A stretch of 64,000 nucleotides of DNA, taken from positions 2,294,001 through 2,358,000 of the forward strand of contig NZ_CP045809.1 of the NCBI RefSeq assembly GCF_025273675.1. Reading direction: 5' to 3'. Below are positions 37,333 to 46,859 of this stretch, piece by piece. Made by a program: the position numbers and the translations under genes. Positions within the stretch are counted from its first letter, which is position 1. Every line of letters starts with the position of its first letter. Source of the stretch: Gordonia pseudamarae. GTDB lineage: Bacteria > Actinomycetota > Actinomycetes > Mycobacteriales > Mycobacteriaceae. Below the pieces are notes generated by a model. It was not told where the DNA came from and searched no databases. It worked only from the letters and a program-made list of their open reading frames with translations.

Positions 37333-37869
37333 ATGCACATTTCGGGAGTGACCGTTCCCGGACCACTCGCGGCCGCGCTCACGGTGGTGACGGTGATCGT
37401 GGCGCTGGCGGGATGGTGGGCGTACAAGGCGGCGGTCCGGCTCGACCGGCTCAACGTCCGCGTCGACCTGGCCCGTGGCGCGCTGGAGGCGGCGCTCTCG
37501 CGGCGTGCGGTGGTGGCCCGGGTGGTGGCCGCCGGGATTGCCGACGATCCGGGGGCGACGGCGTCCGAACGCGAACGGGCGGGCGAACTCGTCGCCGCGG
37601 CCGACCATGCCGAACGCGCCGACGCCGGTGTCCGGGAGGCGGCCGAGAACGCGCTGTCGGCGGCGCTCGCGCGCACCGACGCCAGGGGCCGACCGGCCGC
37701 GCTGGTCGCCGAACTCGCCGACGCCGAGACGCGGGTGATGATGGCCCGCCGGTTTTACAACGACGCCGTGCGCGACACGCGCAGCCTCGGTGAGCGTCGC
37801 CTGGTGCGGTTGCTGCATCTCGGTGGGACCGCGCCGTTGCCGCAGTTTTTCGAGATCATCGAACGCTGA
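37333..37869 (+). CDS. LemA-like membrane-anchored coiled-coil protein
   Basis: 178 residues. One N-terminal membrane helix (LAAALTVVTVIVALAGWWAY) is followed by a long helical, charged region rich in Ala, Glu and Arg, and by RRFYNDAVRDTRSLGERR. The FYNDAVRD segment is the most conserved stretch of LemA proteins, so I assign it to that fold with some caution. LemA function is not established. It begins 14 bases after pimA and ends in FEIIER. In M. tuberculosis the corresponding position holds a different small gene, so this is a lineage-specific variation. Confidence 0.7.
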   Translation: MHISGVTVPGPLAAALTVVTVIVALAGWWAYKAAVRLDRLNVRVDLARGALEAALSRRAVVARVVAAGIADDPGATASERERAGELVAAADHAERADAGVREAAENALSAALARTDARGRPAALVAELADAETRVMMARRFYNDAVRDTRSLGERRLVRLLHLGGTAPLPQFFEIIER

Positions 37870-37987
37870 CGTACCACAGGGTTTGGCCGTGCGTCCGGTC
37901 GCTGTTTCGTTCAACGGGAGTAGGTCGCTGTGGCTCCCGGCGATCCCTCGCCTAGACTTGACGAGCAGCACGCACGCGCGGCCACCG

Positions 37988-38012
37988 GATCCGGCCCGTA
38001 CCGGGCCGGATC
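37988..38012 (+). promoter_or_regulatory. Perfect 11-base hairpin in the pdxS leader
   Basis: GATCCGGCCCG (37988-37998) is followed after TAC by its exact complement CGGGCCGGATC (38002-38012). TAGACT at 37955-37960 is a candidate -10 upstream, so the hairpin would be in the 5' leader, 43 bases before the pdxS start. There is no T-run. It could be an attenuator-like element or a protein-binding dyad. Confidence 0.45.
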
Positions 38013-38054
38013 GTCGGTCGTGGGCCAGTGGACGACATCGAAGCAGGAGAGTCA

Positions 38055-38942
<888 letters not shown>

Positions 38943-38983
38943 GGCCGGGTAACGCAACGATGGGCGCATCCGAGGGAGACTCA

Positions 38984-39898
38984 GTGGACCTGATCATTCG
39001 CGATGACTCTCGCTGCGGAACCGACATCGTCGGGCCGCTGAGTCTGAGCTGGGCGGCCAACAGTGATGTCGGCCGGGTCCGTGAGTCCAACGAGGATGCG
39101 GCCTCGGTCCGTCCGGGTAAGTATTTCGTCGCCGACGGAATGGGCGGGCACGAGAGCGGTGAGGTCGCCAGCGAGACGGCGTTGCGCGCGTTCGACGACG
39201 TCGAGTGCGGTGGTGACCGTACTCAGACGCAGACCGCACTGATCGATCTGCTGTCCACCGCGCAACAGCAGATAGACGAGATCGATCCGGGGGCGCACCG
39301 GCGCGCGGGCACCACCGCCACCGGTGTCGTTCTGGTCACCCACGAGGACCGCCCGCACTGGCTGGTACTCAACATCGGCGATTCGCGCACCTACCGGTAC
39401 GCCCAGGGGGTGCTCGAACAGGTCACGGTCGACCATTCGCAGGTCCAGGAGTTCGTCGACGCCGGGTTCATCACCGCCGAGCAGGCCCGCACCGACCCCC
39501 GCCGCAACGTGATAACCCGGGCCCTGGGCGCCGGGATGATCGCACCGGAGGCCGACTTCTACTCGTTCCCCGCCGTGGCGGGCGATGTGCTGTTGATGTG
39601 CACCGACGGTCTGACCGGTGAACTGCCCGATGGTGAGATCGAGGCGATTCTGGCCGATATGCCCTCACCGCAGGAGGCGGTCACCACGTTGATCGCCGGT
39701 GCGCACGCGCTCGGCGCGCACGACAACGTCACCGTCGTCGTCGTGGCCGTCGCCCAGGCGTCCGACGGTGCCGATGCCGTCGTCATCGATACGAACATCG
39801 CCGCCGCCACGGACACCGACGCCCCGGCCGATCCGGCGGCCGCGGTGAGCCCGAACGGTGGAACACAACCCGAAGCGGCCGAGGGCCCGTCGGTGTGA
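38984..39898 (+). CDS. PP2C-family serine/threonine phosphatase
   Basis: About 304 residues. PPM motifs are complete: SDVGRVRESNEDAASV (motif 1), YFVADGMGGHESGEVAS (motif 2, metal Asp), GTTATGVVLVT, LVLNIGDSRTYRYAQG, VLLMCTDGLTGELPDGE and AHDNVTVVVVAV (late Asp). It would dephosphorylate Ser/Thr of partner proteins using Mn/Mg. The C-terminal 45 residues are a low-complexity Ala/Asp/Thr tail and no membrane helix is present, so it is soluble. GTG 38984 has GGGAG six to ten bases upstream; ATG 38960 is the alternative. The stop overlaps the next gene (GTGA), tying it to the FHA-like protein. No kinase gene is visible in the window. Confidence 0.93.
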   Translation: MDLIIRDDSRCGTDIVGPLSLSWAANSDVGRVRESNEDAASVRPGKYFVADGMGGHESGEVASETALRAFDDVECGGDRTQTQTALIDLLSTAQQQIDEIDPGAHRRAGTTATGVVLVTHEDRPHWLVLNIGDSRTYRYAQGVLEQVTVDHSQVQEFVDAGFITAEQARTDPRRNVITRALGAGMIAPEADFYSFPAVAGDVLLMCTDGLTGELPDGEIEAILADMPSPQEAVTTLIAGAHALGAHDNVTVVVVAVAQASDGADAVVIDTNIAAATDTDAPADPAAAVSPNGGTQPEAAEGPSV

Positions 39899-40599
39899 GC
39901 ACCGCGGTCGTCGAATACTGCGGGGAGCAGTTCCCGCTGGGGATGGGGGCACGGTTCTCGATCGGCCGCGAGGCCGACCTGACCATCGACGACAACCCGT
40001 ATCTGCATCGCCGGTTCCTGCTCGTGTACCACCTGAACGAGTTGTGGTGGCTGAGCAACCTCGGCACGCACCTGTCGGTGAGTGTGTCCGCCGGTGACGG
40101 TTTCACCGCGACGCTGGGGCCGGGGGCGCAGATGCCGCTGGTGTACGGGGTGTCGACGATCGTGTTCACCGCCGGTCCCACCACCTACGAACTCAGTGTG
40201 CACACCCCGCAGCCCAGTGTCGGTGCGGTCACCGGGCCCGCGGTCATCAGCGGTACCACCACCCAGGGCGTACCGATGCTCACCGAGAGCCAGAAACTGC
40301 TGATCGTGGTGCTCGCCGAGGAGATCCTGCGCCGCGACGGCACCGGTGCCAGTTCGATCCCGACATCGGCGCAGGCCGCGGCCCGGTTGGGCTGGTCGAT
40401 CACCAAGTTCAACCGCAAACTCGACAACGTATGCGACAAACTCGACCAGCTGGGCGTCTCCGGTATGCGCGCCGGCGGCGGTCGGCTCGCCACCAACCGC
40501 CGGGCCAAACTCGTCGAGTACGCGGTGGCCTCCCGGATCGTCTCGCGTGCCGATCTACCCATGATCGATGCCGAGGCGGCGCGCAATCAGGTGCACTGA
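39895..40599 (+). CDS. FHA-like protein with a C-terminal DNA-binding-type domain
   Basis: 234 residues. The first 100 look like a forkhead-associated fold: FSIGREADLTIDDNPYLHRRFLL. However the SRxH phosphothreonine-binding loop of true FHA domains is replaced by LHRR, so peptide binding is uncertain. Residues 130-234 form a helical winged-helix-like region: MLTESQKLLIVVLAEEIL, then AAARLGWSITKFNRKLDNVCDKL and GGGRLATNRRAKLVEYAV. It may join phosphorylation signals to DNA or to sigma factors; that is inference. GTG 39895 overlaps the phosphatase stop. Related proteins occur in actinobacteria beside kinases and phosphatases. Confidence 0.75.
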   Translation: MSTAVVEYCGEQFPLGMGARFSIGREADLTIDDNPYLHRRFLLVYHLNELWWLSNLGTHLSVSVSAGDGFTATLGPGAQMPLVYGVSTIVFTAGPTTYELSVHTPQPSVGAVTGPAVISGTTTQGVPMLTESQKLLIVVLAEEILRRDGTGASSIPTSAQAAARLGWSITKFNRKLDNVCDKLDQLGVSGMRAGGGRLATNRRAKLVEYAVASRIVSRADLPMIDAEAARNQVH

Positions 40600-40630
40600 C
40601 CCAATGAAAGTGCTCTGACCTGCGTTTTTG

Positions 40631-40672
40631 ACATGGGTAGTACTACCCATGTGATGGGGAGATCTACCCATC
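40631..40672. promoter_or_regulatory. Two adjacent palindromes (ATGGG-TAG half sites), candidate activator sites
   Basis: Palindrome one, 40631-40652, is a perfect 22-base dyad built from ACATGGGTAGT and its complement. Palindrome two, 40653-40672, matches its own complement at 18 of 20 bases, with half sites GATGGGGAGA and TCTACCCATC. Their centres are 21 bases apart, two helical turns, placing both on one face. Relative to the predicted transcription start at the LuxR-type gene they are centred near -65 and -44. Confidence 0.75.
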
Positions 40673-40699
40673 GACCGACGGGCCGCGACGCCATAGCGT
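40671..40699 (+). promoter_or_regulatory. Promoter of the LuxR-type gene, probably leaderless
   Basis: TCGACC (40671-40676), a 17-base spacer and TAGCGT (40694-40699) form a -35/-10 pair. The -10 ends seven bases before the ATG at 40707 and there is no ribosome-binding site. The -35 overlaps the end of the second palindrome. Confidence 0.55.
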
Positions 40700-40706
40700 T
40701 CTTGCC

Positions 40707-41261
40707 ATGACGACGACAACCACCTCGCACCCGCAGACCTCCACCGTCGGCTCTGCCCGCGCGACCCAGGTCGTGCACCGCCCCGGCTACGTCGGCGCCC
40801 CCGCCGGCAGCAGGGCCGCCGCCGCCCGCCGTGAGCTTGAAGCCAGCCGCCGCCGCGAAGAGGCGCTGGCGCGCCTCGCCGCGCGCAGGATGCCGTTGCC
40901 CGGGCGCCCTATGCCCGGGGCGCAGATCGCCGGCCCCACCTCGCGGTCACTGATCCGTTCCATCGAGGTCGACCGCGAGGAGGCCGAGCAGCCGGCCGAG
41001 CGCACCTGCACGTGTGCGGCGACCTCGGACCACGAACGTCCGTCGCTGACCGACCGCGAGATCGAGGTGTTGCGCACCTGGCTGATGCTTGACTCCAAAC
41101 CGGCTGTGGCGCAAGAACTGTTCATCTCACTCGGCACCGTCAACACGCACCTGACCCGGATCCGGGCCAAATACGCCGACATCGGCCGGGCGGCCCCCAC
41201 CAAGGCCGCGCTCGTGGCCCGCGCCGTCCAGGACGGGCTGGTCTCCCTCGACGATCTGTGA
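40707..41261 (+). CDS. LuxR-type (GerE-fold) transcriptional regulator
   Basis: 184 residues. The C-terminal helix-turn-helix is SLTDREIEVLRTWLMLDSK followed by PAVAQELFISLGTVNTHLTRIRAKYADIG, a clear LuxR/GerE domain (residues 110-175). The N-terminal 100 residues are not a receiver or autoinducer-binding domain: they are basic, Ala/Arg-rich and proline-containing, with a small CTCAATSDH stretch just before the DNA-binding part. Such short proteins occur as local regulators in Gordonia-like bacteria. It follows the phosphatase/FHA pair by 107 bases with its own promoter, and the twin palindromes upstream are its likely target, so positive autoregulation is plausible. Confidence 0.85.
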   Translation: MTTTTTSHPQTSTVGSARATQVVHRPGYVGAPAGSRAAAARRELEASRRREEALARLAARRMPLPGRPMPGAQIAGPTSRSLIRSIEVDREEAEQPAERTCTCAATSDHERPSLTDREIEVLRTWLMLDSKPAVAQELFISLGTVNTHLTRIRAKYADIGRAAPTKAALVARAVQDGLVSLDDL

Positions 41262-41324
41262 GCCGGTGACCGCCGGTCCGCATCGCGGTCGGCGGTTCCC
41301 GGTCAGCGGGACCGGCCACGGCGA

Positions 41325-41330
41325 ATACAC
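41325..41330 (+). promoter_or_regulatory. Candidate -10 for tesB, leaderless
   Basis: TACACT ends seven bases before the GTG at 41338, without a Shine-Dalgarno sequence between. Sequence-based inference. Confidence 0.4.
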
Positions 41331-41337
41331 TCATCGC

Positions 41338-42192
41338 GTGGCAACAATCGAGGAGATCCTGCGTGTCGAGCGGATCGAGAAGGATATCTACCGCGGGCCC
41401 GCGTTCCCCAGCCGCCTTGTTCGTACCTTCGGCGGCCAGGTCGCGGCGCAGGCGCTGATATCGGCGACCAACACGGTTGATGAGGCGTTCCATGTGCACT
41501 CCCTGCACGGGTACTTCCTGCGATCGGGCAATCCCGACATGCACACCGTGTTCCTGGTCGACCGCATCCGCGACGGACGATCGTTCATCACCCGCCGGGT
41601 CACCGGTATCCAGGACGGTGTGGCCATCTTCAGCATGTCGGCGTCCTTCCACGTCAGTACCGACGAGGGCATCGAACACCAGGACCAGATGCCGCCCGCC
41701 CCGGCACCCACCGAGCTGGCCGACCGCCGCGAGGACGAGTCCGAGGAGGACAAGGCCGTCTATAAGGAGTGGGACAACTTCGACATCCGGATCGTGCCGC
41801 GCGAGAAGATGGTCACCTCCGACTACTTCGCCGCCCAGCAGCGCGTGTGGTTCCGTTACCGGCACCCCCTGCCCGACGACCAGGTGTTCCACATCGCCAC
41901 GCTGGCGTACATGAGTGACATGACCCTGCTGGGGTCCTCGCGCGTACCCCATCCCGACGTCAACCCGCAGGGCGCCTCGCTCGATCACGCCATGTGGTTC
42001 ATGCGGCCGTTCCGCACCGACGAGTGGCTGCTCTACGATCAGACCTCGCCGTCGGCGGCCGGTGGCCGGGCACTGACCCAGGGACGCATCTTCGACCTGG
42101 ACGGCCGGATGGTCGCCGCCGTCACCCAGGAAGGGCTGGCCCGTACCGGACGCACGCTGCCCAAGGACCAATACGCTCGGCAGGACCGGTGA
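41338..42192 (+). CDS. tesB: Acyl-CoA thioesterase II (TesB)
   Basis: 284 residues, a double hot-dog thioesterase. Diagnostic stretches are [39 protein letters not shown], then [19 protein letters not shown], and in the second half [29 protein letters not shown] followed by [18 protein letters not shown], which contain the Asp and Thr/Gln catalytic residues. It hydrolyses medium- to long-chain acyl-CoA. The GTG at 41338 begins the family-conserved part. Position between pdxS and pdxT is the same as in M. tuberculosis (tesB2). It overlaps pdxT as GTGA. Confidence 0.95.
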   Translation: MATIEEILRVERIEKDIYRGPAFPSRLVRTFGGQVAAQALISATNTVDEAFHVHSLHGYFLRSGNPDMHTVFLVDRIRDGRSFITRRVTGIQDGVAIFSMSASFHVSTDEGIEHQDQMPPAPAPTELADRREDESEEDKAVYKEWDNFDIRIVPREKMVTSDYFAAQQRVWFRYRHPLPDDQVFHIATLAYMSDMTLLGSSRVPHPDVNPQGASLDHAMWFMRPFRTDEWLLYDQTSPSAAGGRALTQGRIFDLDGRMVAAVTQEGLARTGRTLPKDQYARQDR

Positions 42193-42848
42193 GCGCCCCC
42201 GCGGGTCCGCGGATCGGGGTGCTGGCACTACAGGGTGATGTCCGTGAACATCTGGCGGCCCTGGAGGCATCCGGGGCCCGGGTCACCACGGTGCGCCGGG
42301 CCGGTGAACTCGACGCCGTCGACGGTCTGGTCATCCCCGGGGGTGAGTCCACCACGATGAGTCATCTGCTGACGGTGCTCGAGCTGTTCGAACCGCTGTC
42401 GCGGCGGCTGGCCGACGGGCTGCCGGCATACGGCTCGTGTGCGGGGATGATCATGCTCGCCAGCACGATCCTCGATACCAGACCCGACGCCCGGCATCTG
42501 GATGCACTCGATATCACTGTGCGCCGCAACGCTTTCGGCCGACAGGTGGAGTCCTTCGAGACGGATCTGGAGATCGCCGGCATCACCGACGGGGCCGATG
42601 CGGGGCCGATGCGGGCGGTGTTCATCCGCGCGCCGTGGGTGGAGTCGGTGGCACCGGAGGTACAGGTCCTGGCCCGGGTCCCCGACGGCCCCGCACAGGG
42701 GCGGATCGTCGCGGTGCGACAGGACAATGTACTGGCGACCTCGTTCCATCCGGAGGTCACCGGCGATCACCGGGTGCACGCCTATTTCGTCGACATGGTT
42801 CGGGAGGTTTCCGGCTCCGATCGCGGCGTCGGTACTATCGACACCTGA
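42189..42848 (+). CDS. pdxT: Pyridoxal 5'-phosphate synthase glutaminase subunit PdxT
   Basis: 219 residues, class I glutamine amidotransferase fold. The oxyanion strand is [16 protein letters not shown], the nucleophile Cys is in [12 protein letters not shown], and the His/Glu pair is in [15 protein letters not shown]. It releases ammonia from glutamine and channels it to PdxS. The start GTG 42189 overlaps the tesB stop, so the two are translated together. Length is a little above the 190-200 residues usual for the family, owing to a C-terminal extension after MVREVSGSD. Confidence 0.96.
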   Translation: MSAPAGPRIGVLALQGDVREHLAALEASGARVTTVRRAGELDAVDGLVIPGGESTTMSHLLTVLELFEPLSRRLADGLPAYGSCAGMIMLASTILDTRPDARHLDALDITVRRNAFGRQVESFETDLEIAGITDGADAGPMRAVFIRAPWVESVAPEVQVLARVPDGPAQGRIVAVRQDNVLATSFHPEVTGDHRVHAYFVDMVREVSGSDRGVGTIDT

Positions 42849-42943
42849 TCGCACGCCGACAATCGTGCGCGCACGGCCGGTGCCGCACGATCACCGGCCG
42901 GGCACCACGCGAACGCAACGGGAACGACGACACCGGGAGAACT

Positions 42944-43699
42944 ATGAGCGGCCATTCCAAATGGGCCACCACCAAGCACAAGAAGGCGGTCATCGACGCC
43001 AAGCGCGGCAAGATGTTCGCCAAGCTGATCAAGAACATCGAGGTGGCGGCGCGCACCGGTGGCGGTGATCCGGCAGGTAATCCGACCCTGTTCGACGCCA
43101 TTCAGAAGGCCAAGAAGTCGTCGGTTCCCAACGACAATATCGAGCGCGCCCGCAAACGCGGTGGTGGCGAAGAGGCCGGCGGTGCCGACTGGCAGACCAT
43201 CATGTACGAGGGCTACGGACCCAACGGGGTGGCGATTCTCATCGAATGCCTCACCGACAACCGCAACCGCGCCGCCGGTGAGGTGCGGACGGCGATGACC
43301 CGCAACGGCGGCAACATGGCAGACCCGGGTTCGGTGTCTTACCTGTTCACCCGCAAGGGCGTGGTCACCCTGGAGAAGAACGACCAGAGCGAGGACGACG
43401 TACTCATGGCCGTCCTCGAGGCCGGCGCCGAGGAGGTCTCCGACCTGGGCGACACCTTCGAGATCGTCAGTGAACCCACCGACCTGATCGCCGTGCGCTC
43501 GGCGCTGCAGGAGGCCGGGATCGACTACGACTCGGCCGAGGCCAGCTTCCGCGCGTCGGTCGAGGTCGCGGTCGACGCCGACGGCGCGCGCAAGGTGTTC
43601 AAACTCATCGACGCGCTCGAGGACTCCGACGACGTGCAGAACGTGTACAGCAACGTCGACATCAGCGACGAGGTGCTCGCCGAACTCGAGAACGACTGA
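42944..43699 (+). CDS. YebC/PmpR-family protein
   Basis: 251 residues with the invariant start [22 protein letters not shown], the central [17 protein letters not shown] and [19 protein letters not shown], and the [16 protein letters not shown] block. Family members have been described both as transcriptional regulators and as factors that help ribosomes with difficult (proline-rich) sequences; which applies here is not known. The ATG at 42944 begins the conserved sequence. The gene sits upstream of ruvCAB, as in most bacteria, but a strong hairpin after it separates the two units. Confidence 0.95.
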   Translation: MSGHSKWATTKHKKAVIDAKRGKMFAKLIKNIEVAARTGGGDPAGNPTLFDAIQKAKKSSVPNDNIERARKRGGGEEAGGADWQTIMYEGYGPNGVAILIECLTDNRNRAAGEVRTAMTRNGGNMADPGSVSYLFTRKGVVTLEKNDQSEDDVLMAVLEAGAEEVSDLGDTFEIVSEPTDLIAVRSALQEAGIDYDSAEASFRASVEVAVDADGARKVFKLIDALEDSDDVQNVYSNVDISDEVLAELEND

Positions 43700-43710
43700 G
43701 CCGTTCACTC

Positions 43711-43744
43711 CACGAAGGCGCCGCCCACGGGCGGCGCCTTCGTG
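43711..43744 (+). terminator. Strong hairpin between yebC and ruvC
   Basis: A perfect 15-base stem (43711-43725 CACGAAGGCGCCGCC with 43730-43744) and a four-base loop, starting 12 bases after the yebC stop. There is no T-run, as is common in high-GC actinobacterial terminators. Confidence 0.7.
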
Positions 43745-43860
43745 GTTGCCCGGCCATGGCCCGGTGTTGGGGACGTGGAGTGCGGAGTGTTGTTGTGAGC
43801 GTCGCGGCGCCGACCGGCTACCATGTCGAACAGTTGTTCTCTATGCCGGGAGGTGCGCGG

Positions 43861-44427
43861 GTGCGGGTGATGGGTGTGGATCCGGGATTGACCAGATGCG
43901 GTATCGCGCTGGTCGAGTCCGGTAAGGGCCGCTCGGTCACCGCCCTCGATGTCGACGTGGTGCGCACTCCCACCGACATGGAACTCTCGCAACGGCTGCT
44001 GGCGGTCTATACCGCGGCCTGCCACTGGCTCGACGTCCACCGGCCCGACGTCGTCGCCATCGAGCGGGTATTCGCTCAGAACCAGGTGTCCACGGCGATG
44101 GGTACCGCGCAGGCCGGGGGAGTGATCGCGCTGGCCGCCGGTCAGCGCGATGTGCCGGTGCGCTTCCACACCCCCTCCGAGGTCAAGGCCGCGGTCACCG
44201 GCAGCGGCCGCGCCGACAAGGCACAGGTCACCACCATGGTGACGAGGATCCTCGGGATGCAGACCGCACCGAAACCGGCCGACGCCGCCGACGCGCTCGC
44301 GCTGGCGATCTGCCACTGCTGGCGCGGTCCGATGGCCGAACGGATGGAGGAGGCCAAACGCAGGGCCGACGCCCTCGCCGCGCGGCACCGGGCCCGCGTC
44401 GCCGAGGCCGCGGGCGGTGTCCGGTGA
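43861..44427 (+). CDS. ruvC: Holliday junction endonuclease RuvC
   Basis: 188 residues. The RNase H-like active site is visible: [15 protein letters not shown] (first Asp), [21 protein letters not shown] (Glu and DNA-contact loop) and [14 protein letters not shown] (late acidic residues). It cuts four-way junctions in concert with RuvAB. GTG 43861 is selected because GGAGG at 43849-43853 lies seven bases upstream; earlier in-frame codons would add a poorly conserved leader. The next gene starts 49 bases downstream. Confidence 0.95.
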   Translation: MRVMGVDPGLTRCGIALVESGKGRSVTALDVDVVRTPTDMELSQRLLAVYTAACHWLDVHRPDVVAIERVFAQNQVSTAMGTAQAGGVIALAAGQRDVPVRFHTPSEVKAAVTGSGRADKAQVTTMVTRILGMQTAPKPADAADALALAICHCWRGPMAERMEEAKRRADALAARHRARVAEAAGGVR

Positions 44428-44476
44428 TCGCGTCTGCGCGCAACTGTGCGCGCGCCGACCGGACAGGAGGGGCCCG

Positions 44477-45073
44477 GTGATCGCGTCGGTCCGCGGGCCG
44501 GTGATCGATATCGCGCTCGATCATGTGGTCATCGACTGTGGTGGTGTCGGGTACCGGGTGCTGGTCACCCCGCCCACGGTGGCCACGGTTCGGCGGGGGG
44601 CCGAGGCCACCCTGCTCACCACGATGATCGTGCGTGAGGACTCGATGACCCTCTACGGTTTCGTCGATCCGGACGCGCGGTCGCTGTTCGGGCTGTTGCA
44701 GACGGTCACCGGGGTGGGCCCGCGCCTGGCGATGGCCACTCTGGCGGTACTCGAACCCGACGCGCTGCGGCGCGCACTGGCCGATTCGGATACCAAGGCG
44801 CTCATATCGGTGCCGGGTATCGGCAAGCGGGTCGCCGAACGACTCGTCGTCGAGTTGCGGGACAAGGTGGAGATGCCGACCAGTGCCGGTGCCGGTGGTG
44901 CGACCGGTGCCGCGGGTTCGGTACGGGGACAGGTCAACGACGCGCTCGTCGGTCTCGGCTTCACCGCCGCGGCGGCGGAGAAGGCCGTGCAGGCGGTGCT
45001 CGCCGACAATCCGTCCGCCGACGCGTCCACGGTGCTGCGCATCGCTCTGGGTGCCCTCGGCAAGACGTCATGA
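44477..45073 (+). CDS. ruvA: Holliday junction DNA helicase subunit RuvA
   Basis: 198 residues. Domain I starts [26 protein letters not shown], the helix-hairpin-helix region contains [22 protein letters not shown] and [19 protein letters not shown], and domain III ends the protein ([18 protein letters not shown]). A glycine/alanine-rich linker separates domains II and III. RuvA tetramers bind the junction and load RuvB. GTG 44477 has CAGGAGGG immediately upstream. The next gene follows after 19 bases. Confidence 0.95.
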   Translation: MIASVRGPVIDIALDHVVIDCGGVGYRVLVTPPTVATVRRGAEATLLTTMIVREDSMTLYGFVDPDARSLFGLLQTVTGVGPRLAMATLAVLEPDALRRALADSDTKALISVPGIGKRVAERLVVELRDKVEMPTSAGAGGATGAAGSVRGQVNDALVGLGFTAAAAEKAVQAVLADNPSADASTVLRIALGALGKTS

Positions 45074-45092
45074 CCGGCGAGGGGAGGCAGTG

Positions 45093-46178
45093 ATGGACAC
45101 CGACGACCCGGGACAGTTCTCGGAGGTGAGTGCCGTGCCGATGCCCGGTGACGGCGATTTCGACGCCGGCCTGCGGCCCCGGTCGCTGGCTGATTTCATC
45201 GGCCAGCCCAAGGTGCGCGAACAACTCGACCTGGTGTTGCAGGGCGCCAAGGGCCGGGGCAGCACCCCCGATCACATCCTGCTGTCGGGTCCGCCCGGCC
45301 TGGGCAAGACATCGCTGGCGATGATCATCGCCTCGGAGATGGGTGCGGCCATCCGTGTCACCTCCGGACCCGCCCTCGAACGGGCCGGGGACCTGGCGGC
45401 GATGCTGTCGAACCTGGTCGAGGGAGATGTGCTGTTCATCGACGAGATCCACCGAATCGCCCGGCCCGCCGAGGAGATGCTGTATCTGGCGATGGAGGAT
45501 TTCCGGGTCGACGTGGTGGTCGGCAAGGGCCCCGGCGCCACGTCCATCCCGCTCGACGTCGCACCGTTCACGCTGGTCGGTGCCACCACCAGGTCCGGGG
45601 CACTGACCGGGCCGCTGCGCGACCGGTTCGGGTTCACCGCGCACATGGAGTTCTACGAAACCGACGAGCTGGTAAGGGTGCTGCGGCGCTCTGCCGGGAT
45701 CCTGGGCATCGTGATGAGCCCCGATGCGGCCACCGAGATCGCCCGCAGGTCCCGGGGGACCCCGCGCATCGCGAACCGCTTGCTGCGGCGGGTCCGTGAC
45801 TATGCCGAGGTGCGCGGTGACGGCAAGGTCACCGTCGCCGTCGCGCGTGCGGCGCTGGCCGTGTACGACGTCGACGATCTCGGTTTCGACCGTCTCGACC
45901 GGGCGGTGCTGGGCGCGCTGATCCGGGGTTTCGGGGGCGGTCCGGTGGGGGTGTCCACGCTCGCGGTCGCGGTCGGGGAGGAACCGGCCACCGTCGAGGA
46001 GGTGTGCGAGCCGTACCTGGTGCGGGCCGGCATGATCGCGCGCACCCCGCGCGGCCGGGTCGCCACCGCCGCCGCCTGGCATCACCTGGGTCTGACGCCG
46101 CCGGCCGGCGCGATGAACGCGACGTTCGCCGTCCGGGCCCGCGACGAGGCCGCCGGTACCCTGTTCGACGAGCCATAA
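45093..46178 (+). CDS. ruvB: Holliday junction branch-migration ATPase RuvB
   Basis: 361 residues. Walker A is [15 protein letters not shown], Walker B is [19 protein letters not shown], sensor 1 is [20 protein letters not shown], and sensor 2 lies in [20 protein letters not shown]. The winged-helix end is [24 protein letters not shown]. It drives branch migration with RuvA. ATG 45093 is preceded by GGGGAGG at 45081-45087. The C-terminal tail after the winged helix (about 35 residues) is longer than in Escherichia coli and ends TLFDEP, usual for the order. Confidence 0.97.
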   Translation: MDTDDPGQFSEVSAVPMPGDGDFDAGLRPRSLADFIGQPKVREQLDLVLQGAKGRGSTPDHILLSGPPGLGKTSLAMIIASEMGAAIRVTSGPALERAGDLAAMLSNLVEGDVLFIDEIHRIARPAEEMLYLAMEDFRVDVVVGKGPGATSIPLDVAPFTLVGATTRSGALTGPLRDRFGFTAHMEFYETDELVRVLRRSAGILGIVMSPDAATEIARRSRGTPRIANRLLRRVRDYAEVRGDGKVTVAVARAALAVYDVDDLGFDRLDRAVLGALIRGFGGGPVGVSTLAVAVGEEPATVEEVCEPYLVRAGMIARTPRGRVATAAAWHHLGLTPPAGAMNATFAVRARDEAAGTLFDEP

Positions 46179-46306
46179 CGGCCATAGGGCGGGCCCGGGC
46201 GCCGGCCATGGCACACTAGGGGGAGCGGTCGGGCCATTCCCGCGTGGATCACTGCGGCCCGCAACCCCCCCGACGACACGACTGATCAAGGATCGAAGCA
46301 CACATC

Positions 46307-46723
46307 ATGGAGCTACTCTTCCCCCTGTTGCTTGCCCTCATGGCAGGCTTCATGTTCATCAGCATCCGCAAGCAGAAGAAGCGGATGCAGGAGATGCAGG
46401 AAATGCAGGGCGATGTGTCGGTGGGTACCCGCCTGCAGCTGACGTCCGGCCTGTTCGGCACCGTCGTCGACGCCGACAACAGCGACTACGTCGATGTGGA
46501 GATCGCCACGGGTGTGGTCACCCGCTGGAACCGGCTGGCGATCATGCGTGTCGTGCAGACCGAGGACGCCGCCGAAACCTATCCGGGCGCGCCGTCGGTC
46601 TCGCACTACGACGACCTCGACGACGATGATGATGACGACGATTTCGTCACCGACGACTACCTGGACGAGGACGACGCCCCGTCCGACAGCGAGCGCGGCA
46701 GCAAGCCCGATCTGGAGAAGTGA
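46307..46723 (+). CDS. yajC: Sec translocon accessory subunit YajC with a long acidic tail
   Basis: 138 residues. A single membrane helix (LLFPLLLALMAGFMFISI) is followed by the basic, Gln/Met-rich KQKKRMQEMQEMQG and the conserved VGTRLQLTSGLFGTVVDAD fold. The last 45 residues are highly acidic, with nine of ten consecutive residues being Asp around DDLDDDDDDDDF. YajC associates with SecDF. The acidic extension is longer than in enterobacterial YajC. The gene lies 128 bases after ruvB and 136 before secD; the gap upstream includes likely promoter sequence (CACACTAG at about 46211). Confidence 0.93.
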   Translation: MELLFPLLLALMAGFMFISIRKQKKRMQEMQEMQGDVSVGTRLQLTSGLFGTVVDADNSDYVDVEIATGVVTRWNRLAIMRVVQTEDAAETYPGAPSVSHYDDLDDDDDDDDFVTDDYLDEDDAPSDSERGSKPDLEK

Positions 46724-46859
46724 CCTCGTCGTCCGGACGTTCCGAGCTTCTGCTCAGCTACCAGCACTAGGATGAACCCGCCCACCGGCCGTCATCGCCA
46801 CGGCCGGTCTCGCGCGGTGCGTTTGACGCCGCCTGCGGTCGAAGGAGACCTGAACAGCA

